Assembly: GCA_964399965.1 (NCBI GenBank)
Contig: CAYNRX010000007.1
Coordinates: forward strand, 12,542-76,541
Source of the DNA: UBA1381 sp964399965
GTDB taxonomy: Bacteria > Bacillota > Clostridia > UBA1381
DNA: 64,000 nt
Direction of reading: 5' to 3'
Shown: positions 9,165 through 17,322 of the stretch, piece by piece
Layout of the letters: every line of letters begins with the position of its first letter
Position numbering within the stretch: the first letter of the stretch is position 1
Notes under the pieces: model-generated
What the model was told of the DNA's origin: nothing
Database searches by the model: none
What the model saw: only the letters and a program-made list of their open reading frames with translations
Translations under genes and position numbers: made by a program

Positions 9165-11531
9165 TTTCATTCCTCCATTATTTGTTATATTTTCACTCTG
9201 TGGCAGCGTTACGTTACAGGAAGCAGCGGTGCATTCGGCCGTTTTGGCGGAATGCGCGCCGTGCCTGGGTTTAAAGAAACGCAGCCGCAGGGCGTTTGAC
9301 ACTACAAAAACTGAGCTAAAACTCATAGCAAGAGCGGCAACCATCGGATTCATCTTCAATTCAAAGGCCGCATAAAAACAGCCTGCCGCTATAGGGATAC
9401 AGATTACGTTGTAGAAAAACGCCCAGAACAGGTTTTCCTTTATATTACGGATAGTAGCCCTGCTAAGCTCTACAGCCCCGGCAACGTCTAAAAGATCATT
9501 CTTCATAAGGACGATATCCGCCGACTCCATGGCCACATCGGTTCCTGCTCCGATAGCTATACCGACGTCAGCGCGGGCAAGAGCCGGGGCGTCGTTTATG
9601 CCGTCGCCGACCATGGCGACCTTTTTGCCCTCATCCTGCAGGCGGCGAATCTCCCTTTCTTTGTCCTGCGGGAGCACTTCCGCTACCACACGGTCTGCGC
9701 CGACCTGTCTCTGTATGGCCTCGGCCGTCCTCTTATGGTCGCCGGTGAGCATAACGACCTCTATGCCCATATCCTTAAGCTCCTTTATCGCCTCAGGACT
9801 GGTAGGTTTCACCATATCGGCAACGGCTATCATGCCCAGCAGCTTTTTGCCGCGGGCGAAGAACAACGGCGTCTTGCCCTCGGAGGCCGCCCTTTCATAC
9901 AACTCCTCCATCGTAGAATCCCATACGGAAAACTCCTCCATCATGCGCCTGTTACCGGCCAAGCAGTCCTCGCCGTTTATACGTCCTCTTATTCCGCGTC
10001 CGGGCAGCTGGTCAAAATCCGTCACGTTCATAAGCGTAGTACCTTTATCGACCGCCGCCTCGATTATCGCCGAAGCCAGAGGATGCTCCGACAGCTTCTC
10101 AAGCGATGCTGCCGTTTGCCACAATTCTTCCTCCTGCACTCCCCCAAGCGTGACCGTATCAGTTACGGCGGGCTTACCGAGCGTTATAGTGCCGGTCTTA
10201 TCAAGCACGACTGTATCTACCGAATGTGCGGTCTCCAGAGCCTCGGCAGATTTTATAAGGATACCGTTTGCCGCGCCTCGTCCTGTTCCTACCATGATAG
10301 CCGTAGGTGTAGCCAGACCGAGTGCGCAGGGACAGGATACTACCAACACCGAAACAGCTATAGTAAGGGCAAATTCAAACGTTGCCCCGCACAATATCCA
10401 TATAACGGCGGAAACAATGGCGATAGTAATAACTATAGGTACAAATACACCAGCTACCTTATCGGCCAGCTTTGCAATAGGAGCCTTAGAGCTGGTGGCC
10501 TCATCAACTAAACGGATTATTTGTGCTAATGACGTCTCATCCCCGACCTTAGAGGCTTGCATCTTAAAGTATCCGCTCCTATTTATGGTGGCGCCTATCA
10601 CCTTATCGCCGCTCTCCTTATCCACGGGGATGCTTTCGCCCGTTATCGCTGATTCGTCGATCGATGCGTGACCTTCAATGAGTACGCCGTCCGCGGGGAC
10701 AGCTTCACCGGCCTTTACAATAATGATATCACCTTTTTCCAGCTCTTCCGCCGGGATGACCTCCTCGCGGCCATCCCTCAAAACGGTGGCCGTCTTTGGC
10801 GCCAGATCCAAGAGTTTATTGATGGCGTCCGAAGTCCTGCCCTTCGCACGGGCTTCAAAGAATTTTCCGAGCGTGATAAGAGCCAATATCGTTCCCGCAC
10901 CTTCGAAATAGAGATCGTGCGTAAACTGATGAACCAACGCCATATCATCATGGCCAAGACCGAAGGCTATCTTATAAAGCGCATATATCCCGTAAGCCAG
11001 CGACGCTCCCGAGCCAAGGGCTATCAGCGAATCCATATTCGGCGAACCATGAAAAAGCGTTCGGAAGCCGTTTTTGTAATACTTAAAATTTATAAACACT
11101 ATAGGTATCACAAGGATAAACAACGTAAGCGCATATATCATGGAGTTTTCCTCTCCCAGGAAAATACCCGGCAGAGGCCAGCCCATCATATGTCCCATAG
11201 AAATATAAAACAGCGGTATCGTGAATACGAACGACCAGATGACGCGCTTCTTCATTATATTATATTCCTCCCGCGCATCCGCTCCGGCAGCAGTGCTCTT
11301 TTCGCGGCGGCCGGCGTTCTTTGTGTGAAGAGAGGCTCCGTAGCCGGCTTTTACAACAGCTGCTATTATTTTATCGCTGTCAAGAACAGTCTCGTCATAG
11401 TCGACAGTCATACTGTTTTTGAGCAGATTAACAGAAACGCTCCTCATGCCCGGCAAGGTGGCTGTGTTTTTTTCCACCTTCGCAGAGCAAGCGGCACAGC
11501 TCATGCCTGTAATATCATACTTCTCCTGCAA
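8943..11531 (-). CDS. copA: Copper-exporting P1B-type ATPase with C-terminal HMA domain
   Basis: An 862-residue Cu(I) pump. In order: N-terminal HMA domain (GMSCAAC, Cys12 and Cys15), membrane helices, actuator domain (TGES), the Cu-specific SCPCALGLATP helix, phosphorylation motif DKTGT, SEHP, and the hinge GDGINDAPAL, then the last helix pair. Unusually, a second HMA domain (GMMCQNC) is fused at the C-terminus after a linker of about 35 residues. The open frame extends upstream to 11687, but AGGAGG stands seven bases before a TTG at 11531 (MQEKYDITG), which I take as the start; ATG at 11547 has a poor site. CsoR follows in an overlapping frame. Confidence 0.93.
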   Translation of the reverse strand: MQEKYDITGMSCAACSAKVEKNTATLPGMRSVSVNLLKNSMTVDYDETVLDSDKIIAAVVKAGYGASLHTKNAGRREKSTAAGADAREEYNIMKKRVIWSFVFTIPLFYISMGHMMGWPLPGIFLGEENSMIYALTLFILVIPIVFINFKYYKNGFRTLFHGSPNMDSLIALGSGASLAYGIYALYKIAFGLGHDDMALVHQFTHDLYFEGAGTILALITLGKFFEARAKGRTSDAINKLLDLAPKTATVLRDGREEVIPAEELEKGDIIIVKAGEAVPADGVLIEGHASIDESAITGESIPVDKESGDKVIGATINRSGYFKMQASKVGDETSLAQIIRLVDEATSSKAPIAKLADKVAGVFVPIVITIAIVSAVIWILCGATFEFALTIAVSVLVVSCPCALGLATPTAIMVGTGRGAANGILIKSAEALETAHSVDTVVLDKTGTITLGKPAVTDTVTLGGVQEEELWQTAASLEKLSEHPLASAIIEAAVDKGTTLMNVTDFDQLPGRGIRGRINGEDCLAGNRRMMEEFSVWDSTMEELYERAASEGKTPLFFARGKKLLGMIAVADMVKPTSPEAIKELKDMGIEVVMLTGDHKRTAEAIQRQVGADRVVAEVLPQDKEREIRRLQDEGKKVAMVGDGINDAPALARADVGIAIGAGTDVAMESADIVLMKNDLLDVAGAVELSRATIRNIKENLFWAFFYNVICIPIAAGCFYAAFELKMNPMVAALAMSFSSVFVVSNALRLRFFKPRHGAHSAKTAECTAASCNVTLPQSENITNNGGMKMKKVLSVEGMMCQNCVKHVRHALESLPGAENVEVSLENKTAAVDVPADVSDESVKAAVIDAGYEVTEIKNDEG

Positions 11532-11556
11532 TTTCCTTCCTCCTGTCATTATCGTA

Positions 11557-11583
11557 ATACCCCCACGGGGTGTCGGGGGTTTA
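11557..11583. promoter_or_regulatory. CsoR-like operator before copA
   Basis: A GC-rich inverted sequence, ATACCCCCACGGGGT followed by GTCGGGGGT, stands out in an AT-rich region and resembles the ACCCC/GGGGT pseudo-palindromes bound by CsoR. It lies just downstream of the copA -10 box, where a bound repressor would block transcription. Confidence 0.65.
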
Positions 11584-11588
11584 AGTAT

Positions 11589-11594
11589 ATTATA
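11589..11594 (-). promoter_or_regulatory. -10 element of the copA-csoR promoter
   Basis: TATAAT on the minus strand just upstream of the CsoR-like operator. The sequence 17 bases further up (AAAACA) is a poor -35, so this may be an activator-dependent or weak promoter. Confidence 0.55.
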
Positions 11595-11792
11595 GCATAA
11601 AGAACCACCTTTGTTTTGCCCTATCGGAAGTCTGTTTGTCCCTATTGGCAGAGTTTTAGCTATAGCTAACCGTATTTTTGGCGACACTCTTGTTTCAGGA
11701 CATAATTATTGCCGGAATATTCGTACGGGTTTTTCTTATTTGCCCCAAAAGGAACCACTTTTATCCCAAACAGAAAGAAACGAAAAAAGGTA

Positions 11793-11821
11793 TTGACATA
11801 CGGTTTGAAATGGTATATCAT
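11793..11821 (+). promoter_or_regulatory. SigA-type promoter of the HMA protein
   Basis: TTGACA (11793-11798), 17-bp spacer, TATCAT (11816-11821). The intergenic stretch 11600-11790 between this and the divergent copA promoter holds no recognised gene, only a 14-bp palindrome TTAGCTATAGCTAA at 11656. Confidence 0.8.
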
Positions 11822-11825
11822 ATAG

Positions 11826-11850
11826 ATGAACAATTAAACAATCGTTAAAT
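11826..11850. promoter_or_regulatory. Possible ArsR/SmtB half-site
   Basis: TGAACAATT directly after the -10 box matches one half of the better operator at 12147-12170; the second half (ATCGTTAAA) is degenerate. Suggests the ArsR gene downstream controls this promoter as well. Confidence 0.35.
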
Positions 11851-11872
11851 CATTTTAAGGGGAGAGATAGAC

Positions 11873-12091
11873 ATGAAGAAATCATACAAGATCGATGTTG
11901 ACTGCGCCAATTGCGCTAACAAGATGGAGGATGCGGCCAAAAATACTGCCGGCGTAAAGGACGCAGTGGTAAATTTCATGACACTGAAAATGAATGTAGA
12001 ATTTGAGGAAGGCAGCGATCATAAGGCTGTTATGCAGGAAGTCCTTAAAAATTGCAAAAAGGTAGAGGACGACTGCGAAATATATATTTGA
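11873..12091 (+). CDS. Stand-alone heavy-metal-associated (HMA) domain protein
   Basis: A 72-residue ferredoxin-like HMA protein with the metal motif CANC (Cys12 and Cys15 region, VDCANCANKM) and a CKKVEDDCEI tail that adds acidic and Cys ligands, a feature seen in Zn/Cd/Pb rather than Cu domains. The adjacent P-type ATPase lacks any N-terminal HMA domain, so this protein may act as that domain in trans, as a cytosolic metal carrier. AAGGGGAG lies nine bases before the ATG. A strong terminator between this gene and the ATPase would make the small protein far more abundant than the pump. Confidence 0.85.
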   Translation: MKKSYKIDVDCANCANKMEDAAKNTAGVKDAVVNFMTLKMNVEFEEGSDHKAVMQEVLKNCKKVEDDCEIYI

Positions 12092-12098
12092 AACAAAT

Positions 12099-12136
12099 AA
12101 AGCGCTTTCATCTGCTATATCCGTGAAAGCGCTTTT
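12099..12136 (+). terminator. Terminator between HMA protein and ATPase
   Basis: Perfect 12-bp stem AAAGCGCTTTCA/TGAAAGCGCTTT with a 13-base loop, followed by only a short T run, so partial read-through into the ATPase gene is likely. Confidence 0.7.
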
Positions 12137-12146
12137 AAAGGAAACG

Positions 12147-12170
12147 ATATATGAATAATTGTTCATATAT
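12147..12170. promoter_or_regulatory. ArsR/SmtB-type operator before the metal ATPase
   Basis: A near-perfect 24-bp palindrome with half ATATATGAATAA and its mate TTGTTCATATAT. It matches the TGAAxA-TxTTCA form bound by ArsR/SmtB metal repressors and sits 28 bases before the ATPase start. The presumed ligand is the ArsR protein at 14391. Confidence 0.7.
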
Positions 12171-12197
12171 TTAATTTTATGTTATGGAGGAGAGGTC

Positions 12198-14081
12198 ATG
12201 AACAAGAAGCAAAAAAAGATGCTTGCCCGCATAATCATAGCGGCAGCAATGATGATAATCTTACATTTTATTCCCGTATTCGGAGTGCTGCGATTTGCGC
12301 TCTATCTGATACCTTACATCATCATAGGCTACGACATCCTGATAAAGGCTGCCAAGGGGATAAAAAACAGGCAGGTATTCGATGAGAATTTCCTGATGGC
12401 GATAGCGACCATAGGAGCGATCGCGCTTGCTTTGTATGACAGGAGCGGAGATTACACAGAAGCGATAGCGGTTATGCTGTTTTACCAGATAGGCGAGCTG
12501 TTTCAGAGTTACGCAGTCGGCAAGAGCCGCCGCAATATCAGCGAGCTGATGGATATCCGTCCCGATTATGCCAACATAGAGCGAAACGGCGTTATAGAGA
12601 AGGTCGATCCCGACGAAGTCAGCCCGGGCAGCATAATAATAGTACAGCCCGGCGAAAAGGTGCCGATAGACGGAATAGTCGCCGAAGGAAGCTCCAGTCT
12701 CAACACCAGCGCCCTCACCGGCGAAAGCGTACCGCGTGATGTAAAAAAAGGCGATGAGATAATAAGCGGCTGCATAAATCTAACAGGAGTTTTAAAGATC
12801 CGTACAGAAAAAGAATTTGGCGAATCGACCGTCTCCAAAATACTTGACCTAGTCGAAAACGCCAGCTCCCGCAAATCGCGGTCGGAAAATTTCATCTCGA
12901 AATTCGCCAAGGTTTACACGCCGGCCGTCTGCATAAGTGCTCTCGCTCTGGCACTGCTGCCGCCTATAGTACGCATGGCCCTCGGCATGGGGGCTGATTG
13001 GGGCGAATGGATATACCGCGCGCTCACCTTCCTTGTTATCAGCTGTCCCTGTGCGCTTGTTGTCAGCATACCTCTCGGTTTCTTTGCCGGGATAGGCGGA
13101 GCAAGCAAGGCAGGAGTGCTTGTAAAGGGTTCTAATTATCTGGAGACACTTTCCAAGACAAAAATAGTGGTATTTGACAAGACCGGCACCCTGACACAAG
13201 GAGTGTTCGAGGTGAACGGTATCCACCATAACAAGCTGGAAAACAAAAAACTTTTAGAATACGCCGCTTTGGCTGAGAGCGCTTCTTCACATCCGATAAG
13301 CAAAAGTATCCAGCGCGCTTACGGCAAGGAGCTTGACCGCAGCCGTGTTACCGATATACAAGAGGTAAGCGGCAGAGGTGTAACGGCAGTTATAGACGGA
13401 AAAAATGTAGCAGCGGGAAATAGCAAGCTAATGGAACAGCTGGGAATACCGTATATAAACTGCCACCATACCGGCACCATCATCCATATGGCGATAGATA
13501 ACAAATACGCCGGTCATATTGTGATATCCGATGTTGTAAAACCGACTTCCAAGGCGGCGGTTGACGCTTTGCGAAGGGCAGGTATAAGCCGAACGGTCAT
13601 GCTCACCGGCGATGATCGGCGCGTGGGAACCCAGGTGGCCGCCTCCCTCGGCATAGATGAGGTATACAGTGAACTGCTGCCCGCTGATAAGGTGTCAAAG
13701 GTAGAGGAGCTGATGAAAAACACCTCCGGCGCAGGGAAGCTGGCTTTCGTTGGCGATGGTATAAACGACGCTCCGGTATTGAGCCGCGCGGATATCGGTA
13801 TCGCCATGGGCGCTATGGGCTCAGATGCGGCGATAGAAGCGGCGGACGTTGTGCTTATGGACGATGATCCGATGAAGATATCCAAGGCCATAAAAATATC
13901 GCGCCGCTGCCTGAGCATAGTATACCAAAATATCGTCTTTGCCGTCGGCATCAAACTTTTATGCCTGATCCTCGGAGCATTGGGCGCAGCCAATATGTGG
14001 CTGGCTATATTTGCCGATGTGGGTGTTATGATACTTGCCGTGTTAAATGCGATACGGGCTTTATTCGTGAAAAGGCTTTAA
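12198..14081 (+). CDS. Cd/Zn/Pb-type P1B heavy-metal ATPase lacking an HMA domain
   Basis: A 627-residue cation pump. Features in order: N-terminal membrane helices starting almost at once, actuator TGES, Cys283-Pro-Cys in SCPCALVVS (the ALVVS form is typical of Zn/Cd/Pb pumps, not the Cu form ALGLA), phosphorylated Asp327 in DKTGTLT, SSHP, and GDGINDAPVL. There is no N-terminal HMA domain; the separate gene at 11873 may supply it. The ATG at 12198 with GGAGG upstream is preferred over the open frame from 12159, which runs through the operator. The stop codon lies inside the direct repeat that flanks the mobile element at 14085. Confidence 0.92.
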   Translation: MNKKQKKMLARIIIAAAMMIILHFIPVFGVLRFALYLIPYIIIGYDILIKAAKGIKNRQVFDENFLMAIATIGAIALALYDRSGDYTEAIAVMLFYQIGELFQSYAVGKSRRNISELMDIRPDYANIERNGVIEKVDPDEVSPGSIIIVQPGEKVPIDGIVAEGSSSLNTSALTGESVPRDVKKGDEIISGCINLTGVLKIRTEKEFGESTVSKILDLVENASSRKSRSENFISKFAKVYTPAVCISALALALLPPIVRMALGMGADWGEWIYRALTFLVISCPCALVVSIPLGFFAGIGGASKAGVLVKGSNYLETLSKTKIVVFDKTGTLTQGVFEVNGIHHNKLENKKLLEYAALAESASSHPISKSIQRAYGKELDRSRVTDIQEVSGRGVTAVIDGKNVAAGNSKLMEQLGIPYINCHHTGTIIHMAIDNKYAGHIVISDVVKPTSKAAVDALRRAGISRTVMLTGDDRRVGTQVAASLGIDEVYSELLPADKVSKVEELMKNTSGAGKLAFVGDGINDAPVLSRADIGIAMGAMGSDAAIEAADVVLMDDDPMKISKAIKISRRCLSIVYQNIVFAVGIKLLCLILGALGAANMWLAIFADVGVMILAVLNAIRALFVKRL

Positions 14082-14372
14082 AATTAGTCAATTGCGAAAC
14101 CTTTTCGCAATTGATTTCTGGCTAAAGAAGAAAATAAAAGTTCCGTTGATTGGCGGTCTGCGACCGCTGAAACTTTTATTTTCGCAATTTTTGACGCGTT
14201 TTCAGCATTTTTGCTTCGCAAAAATCGGCAGCAAGCTGCCGACCGCGCCGTCTTGCGCGGTGCGCATGTCGTCAAAAATTGATTGGAATTCGAGGGTTCT
14301 ACCCTCGAGCTCCTCAGAATAAGGAAATAATTGCAAAACGCTGTCGCGTTTTGCAATTATCTACTTTAAAAT
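14076..14372 (+). mobile_element. Nested-hairpin MITE-like element, expanded copy 1, with flanking direct repeats
   Basis: The element proper spans 14085-14363 (279 bp) and is flanked by exact 9-bp direct repeats CTTTAAAAT (14076-14084 and 14364-14372). It starts TAGTCAATTG and ends CAATTATCTA. In order it holds a 12-bp terminal hairpin, an AAAATAAAAGTT...AACTTTTATTTT hairpin capped by GCGGTC/GACCGC, a TTTTTGACG/CGTCAAAAA stem, a TCGAGGG/CCCTCGA hairpin and a terminal AATTGCAAAACGC/GCGTTTTGCAATT hairpin. Compared with copies 2 and 3 it carries 66 extra bases inside the TTTTTGACG stem, which fold into three more hairpins (ATTTTTGC, CGGCAGC and CCGCGC stems). No ORF. Confidence 0.85.
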
Positions 14373-14390
14373 AAGAAAGAGGGAATCAAC

Positions 14391-14747
14391 ATGAACGGTC
14401 TTCTGCCGCACGACCACGGGAACAGCTTTGAGTTTCAGCATATGCCCAAAACAGAAGAGTTTCAGACGGTCGCGGAAATATTCAAGCAGCTCTGCGATCA
14501 GACGCGTATAAAAATATTCTGGATACTATGTCACTGCGAGGAATGCGTTATAAACCTGTCCTCGATTATGGCTATGAGCAGTCCGGCAGTATCCCATCAC
14601 CTCCGCCAGCTCAAAACATACGGCCTGATAGTGAGCCGGAGGGAAGGCAAAGAGGTATATTACCGCGCTGCCGATACCGGGCAGGCGCAGCTTCTGCACA
14701 AAATGATAGAAAAAATGGTGGAGATCGCCTGCCCGTCTGATGAATAA
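14391..14747 (+). CDS. ArsR/SmtB-family metal-responsive repressor
   Basis: A 118-residue winged-helix repressor. A His-containing N-terminus (LPHDHG, residues 6-11) precedes the fold; the helix alpha-3 metal position reads CHCEECVINL, a variant of the ELCVCDL motif with three Cys. The recognition helix follows (SSPAVSHHLRQLKTYGLIVSRREGKEVYY). It probably senses Cd, Zn or Pb and controls the operators at 12147 and perhaps 11826. It is separated from the ATPase gene by the 279-bp element, so it may have lost or gained promoter signals there. Its last codons overlap the AraC gene start by 8 bases. Confidence 0.9.
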   Translation: MNGLLPHDHGNSFEFQHMPKTEEFQTVAEIFKQLCDQTRIKIFWILCHCEECVINLSSIMAMSSPAVSHHLRQLKTYGLIVSRREGKEVYYRAADTGQAQLLHKMIEKMVEIACPSDE

Positions 14748-15747
14748 ACAGAGTATGGAGAAAACAGCAATGAATGATCATGATAAGCTTATTTCAGCTC
14801 TTGATGATATACCGGCCGGAAAAGCCATAGTGACGGTACACGGCGGCGGGATATCCTCCGAAATCCTGTCAGTAAAGACTGACGGTAGGGCAAGCATTGA
14901 TATCTTTCCGGTATTCCCGGGGGTAGAGCTTTCACTGCACCGTTATGCGGCGGAAAATGTTATTATCAGTCACCGGCTCCCGGACAATGTCCTGGAGATA
15001 AATCATTGCCGCCGGGGACGAATCGGATGGAGTATGGGGGACAATATCAAACTGTACCTGGGAGCGGGCGATATGTGTTTGCACAGCGCCGACTGCTGCG
15101 CCCATTCCTCCATTTCGCTCCCGCTCGGCTATTACGAGGGGATAAAGATATTCGCAGATATCGGCGTGCTGAAAAAGAACTGTCCACCGCTGCTTTACGA
15201 TGCCGGGATCAGTTTAGAGGATATCCGCAGCAAATTCTGCCAGGTTGCTAAAACCGCCGTGATACCGGCGAACAGTGAAACAGAAAATCTCTTTTCGGTA
15301 TTGTATGAGTTGGAGGAGCCGCTGCGTACGCCGTACAACAAGCTCAAAGTGCAGGAGATATTTCTTTGCCTGTCGCGTCTTGAGCCTCCCGCAAAAAGGG
15401 ATACCGCCCCCTATTTTTCTCAAAAAGCGGAGACTATAAAGCAGATACGGGATTTCCTTACCGAAAACCTCGACCGCCGTTTTACGATAGAGGAGCTTTC
15501 CCGCAAATATCTGCTCAACACCTCTGCTCTTAAGGAAGCGTTCAAGGCTGTCTATGGCCTGCCCATAGGCGCATACATGAAAGAATACCGCATACGCCGG
15601 GCGATGGAAATGCTCCGCACGACTGATGACAGCATCGCTACGATAGCGGAGCGGGTCGGCTATGAAACTCAAGGCAAGTTTACCAAGGCCTTTAAAGAGA
15701 TCGCCGAGCTGCCCCCGAGCAAATACAGAAAACTTTGCCGCCGCTGA
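14740..15747 (+). CDS. AraC-family transcriptional regulator
   Basis: A regulator of up to 335 residues with a C-terminal pair of AraC helix-turn-helix motifs (about residues 235-335; FTIEELSRKYLLNTSALKEAF and SIATIAERVGYETQGKFTKAF). The N-terminal part resembles the sensory domain of PchR-like regulators rather than a clear cupin. ATG at 14740 overlaps the ArsR stop (ATGAATAA); ATG at 14770 with GGAG nine bases upstream is an equally good start, giving 325 residues. Coupling to the ArsR gene suggests a metal- or siderophore-related role, but no direct target is evident. Confidence 0.85.
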   Translation: MNKQSMEKTAMNDHDKLISALDDIPAGKAIVTVHGGGISSEILSVKTDGRASIDIFPVFPGVELSLHRYAAENVIISHRLPDNVLEINHCRRGRIGWSMGDNIKLYLGAGDMCLHSADCCAHSSISLPLGYYEGIKIFADIGVLKKNCPPLLYDAGISLEDIRSKFCQVAKTAVIPANSETENLFSVLYELEEPLRTPYNKLKVQEIFLCLSRLEPPAKRDTAPYFSQKAETIKQIRDFLTENLDRRFTIEELSRKYLLNTSALKEAFKAVYGLPIGAYMKEYRIRRAMEMLRTTDDSIATIAERVGYETQGKFTKAFKEIAELPPSKYRKLCRR

Positions 15748-15767
15748 CAGAGTATGACAAATAACAC

Positions 15768-15796
15768 TTGCGCATCTGCCGAAAATATGTTACTAT
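15768..15796 (+). promoter_or_regulatory. SigA-type promoter of the membrane transferase
   Basis: TTGCGC (15768-15773), 17-bp spacer, TACTAT (15791-15796), 19 bases before the GTG start. Confidence 0.6.
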
Positions 15797-15815
15797 ATTA
15801 TTAGAGGTGAACGCA

Positions 15816-17270
15816 GTGAATTTTAAATACAAAGGCTTTAAGGGACTGACGATTTTTGATCTTGTCTGTATGGCGGTGATGTGCGGACTGTGCTTTTATA
15901 TAATTTTTTGGCCGCCGATACACGGTGTGGCCGACCAAGGGGATTTTGAACGCGTTATGTATCCGTGCGGGATCTCTTTTATAGATGGACGGGAGAATCA
16001 CCCGTTTTACGACTATATCCAAAACGCTTACGGCATGAGCTTTTCCTATCCCTGGGATAAGGCGCTCTACGTTTTGCGGCTTCTAATGCTGATACCATGC
16101 ACGAGTGCGATATATCCTACCGCGATAACAAAAGCCTTATGTGCCGTATTCTGCGGAGGGACATTTTATATGCCGGTGCTGGCAGCGGTGATGAGCCTTG
16201 CTTTCTCTCTCGTATGTACGCTGCTTTTGAGAAATCTTCCGATAAAACATACGGCGGCAAAATATCTGTTGCTGGCTCTTTTTGTATTTATCTTTTTCGA
16301 CGGTACGCATATAACAGCCTTTAACAGCCTGTACGGCCAGGCGATGATGATATTGGGGCTTATGATGTATATTCTCGCCTGCGTATTGCTTGTAAAACAC
16401 GAAAATGATCAAAAGCGACGCTATACCGTTTTCTACTTTATCTCCTGCGTAATGCTTCTGGGAGCAAAATTGCAATGTGTCGCCTGTCTGCCGTTTATGC
16501 TTTTGGTATATGTATACCTGTGGCGCAAATGGGACTTTTGGCGTCTCACAGCGGTATTGGCGGTATGCACGGTATGGTTTGGAGGGCTTAATTATGTGAT
16601 AAACGGCATTGGGCTAAATATCGACACCCAGTATAACAGCGTTTTTTACGGTATATTGAAGGATAGCGAGGATCCGGAGCAGGACCTTGTCGACCTCGGG
16701 CTTGACCCTGCGCTGGCGGCCGATGCCGGCAAACATGCCTACTTATCGCCGGAAGAATATACCTATCCTCCGCGCTCCCCGCAGCTTGAGGAAATGTTTT
16801 ACAGCAAGATGAATAACGGCGTACTGATAAAGTATTACATAACTCATCCTCTGCGGCTTTTACAGGGAATGGAGATAACGGCAAATTCCGCGTTTAACAC
16901 AGAGATCGGCATGGGGACGTATGAGGAAGGGGCGGGACTGCCGCCCGGGGAGAGCGACTATCGCTTCAGCCTGTGGAACGAGCTGCATCAGAAGCTGCCG
17001 GGTACGCTGCTTTTTATAATCCCTGCTTATCTTATCTTTATAGGAGGAGGTTTATTTGAAGCCCTGGCGCACAAGAACCGCTATGCCTGGATATTTCTCC
17101 TCATAATGGCTATGGGAGCTATACAATTTCCTATGCCATATCTTGGCAACGGCAATGCTGATATACCGAAGCAGCTGTATCTTTTCAATCTCTGTTTCGA
17201 TATCGGCCTCGTGACCACGGTTTGTTACGTATTTTCCAGGCTGTATTCAGCTGTAAAAAAGCGGCGGTGA
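15816..17270 (+). CDS. Polytopic membrane protein, WsfD-like glycan transferase
   Basis: A 484-residue protein with about ten hydrophobic segments. An early loop with HGVADQGDFERVM, then FNSLYGQ, then an extracytoplasmic loop with NSVFYGILKDSEDPEQDLVDLGLD recall the WsfD-type predicted hexose transferases of Firmicutes, which have a GT-C-like layout with catalytic acids in the first outer loop. It would add a sugar to a lipid-linked or surface glycan. GAGGTG stands six bases before the GTG at 15816, so the open frame back to 15768 is not used. It is flanked by its own promoter and a terminator. The family name is from memory and the activity is not proven. Confidence 0.6.
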   Translation: MNFKYKGFKGLTIFDLVCMAVMCGLCFYIIFWPPIHGVADQGDFERVMYPCGISFIDGRENHPFYDYIQNAYGMSFSYPWDKALYVLRLLMLIPCTSAIYPTAITKALCAVFCGGTFYMPVLAAVMSLAFSLVCTLLLRNLPIKHTAAKYLLLALFVFIFFDGTHITAFNSLYGQAMMILGLMMYILACVLLVKHENDQKRRYTVFYFISCVMLLGAKLQCVACLPFMLLVYVYLWRKWDFWRLTAVLAVCTVWFGGLNYVINGIGLNIDTQYNSVFYGILKDSEDPEQDLVDLGLDPALAADAGKHAYLSPEEYTYPPRSPQLEEMFYSKMNNGVLIKYYITHPLRLLQGMEITANSAFNTEIGMGTYEEGAGLPPGESDYRFSLWNELHQKLPGTLLFIIPAYLIFIGGGLFEALAHKNRYAWIFLLIMAMGAIQFPMPYLGNGNADIPKQLYLFNLCFDIGLVTTVCYVFSRLYSAVKKRR

Positions 17271-17322
17271 AAATTTTGTCGGACGATTTTTTGGCATTCG
17301 ACAAAAGCTCCCCGTTTTCACA

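Noticed and set aside
9529..10671. 380-codon plus-strand frame opposite copA
   Set aside because: Shadow of the conserved copA gene; composition (Ser/Ala/Pro-rich) is typical of antisense reading.
11611..11796. 61-codon frame between copA and the HMA gene
   Set aside because: It runs through promoter sequence and lacks a ribosome binding site.
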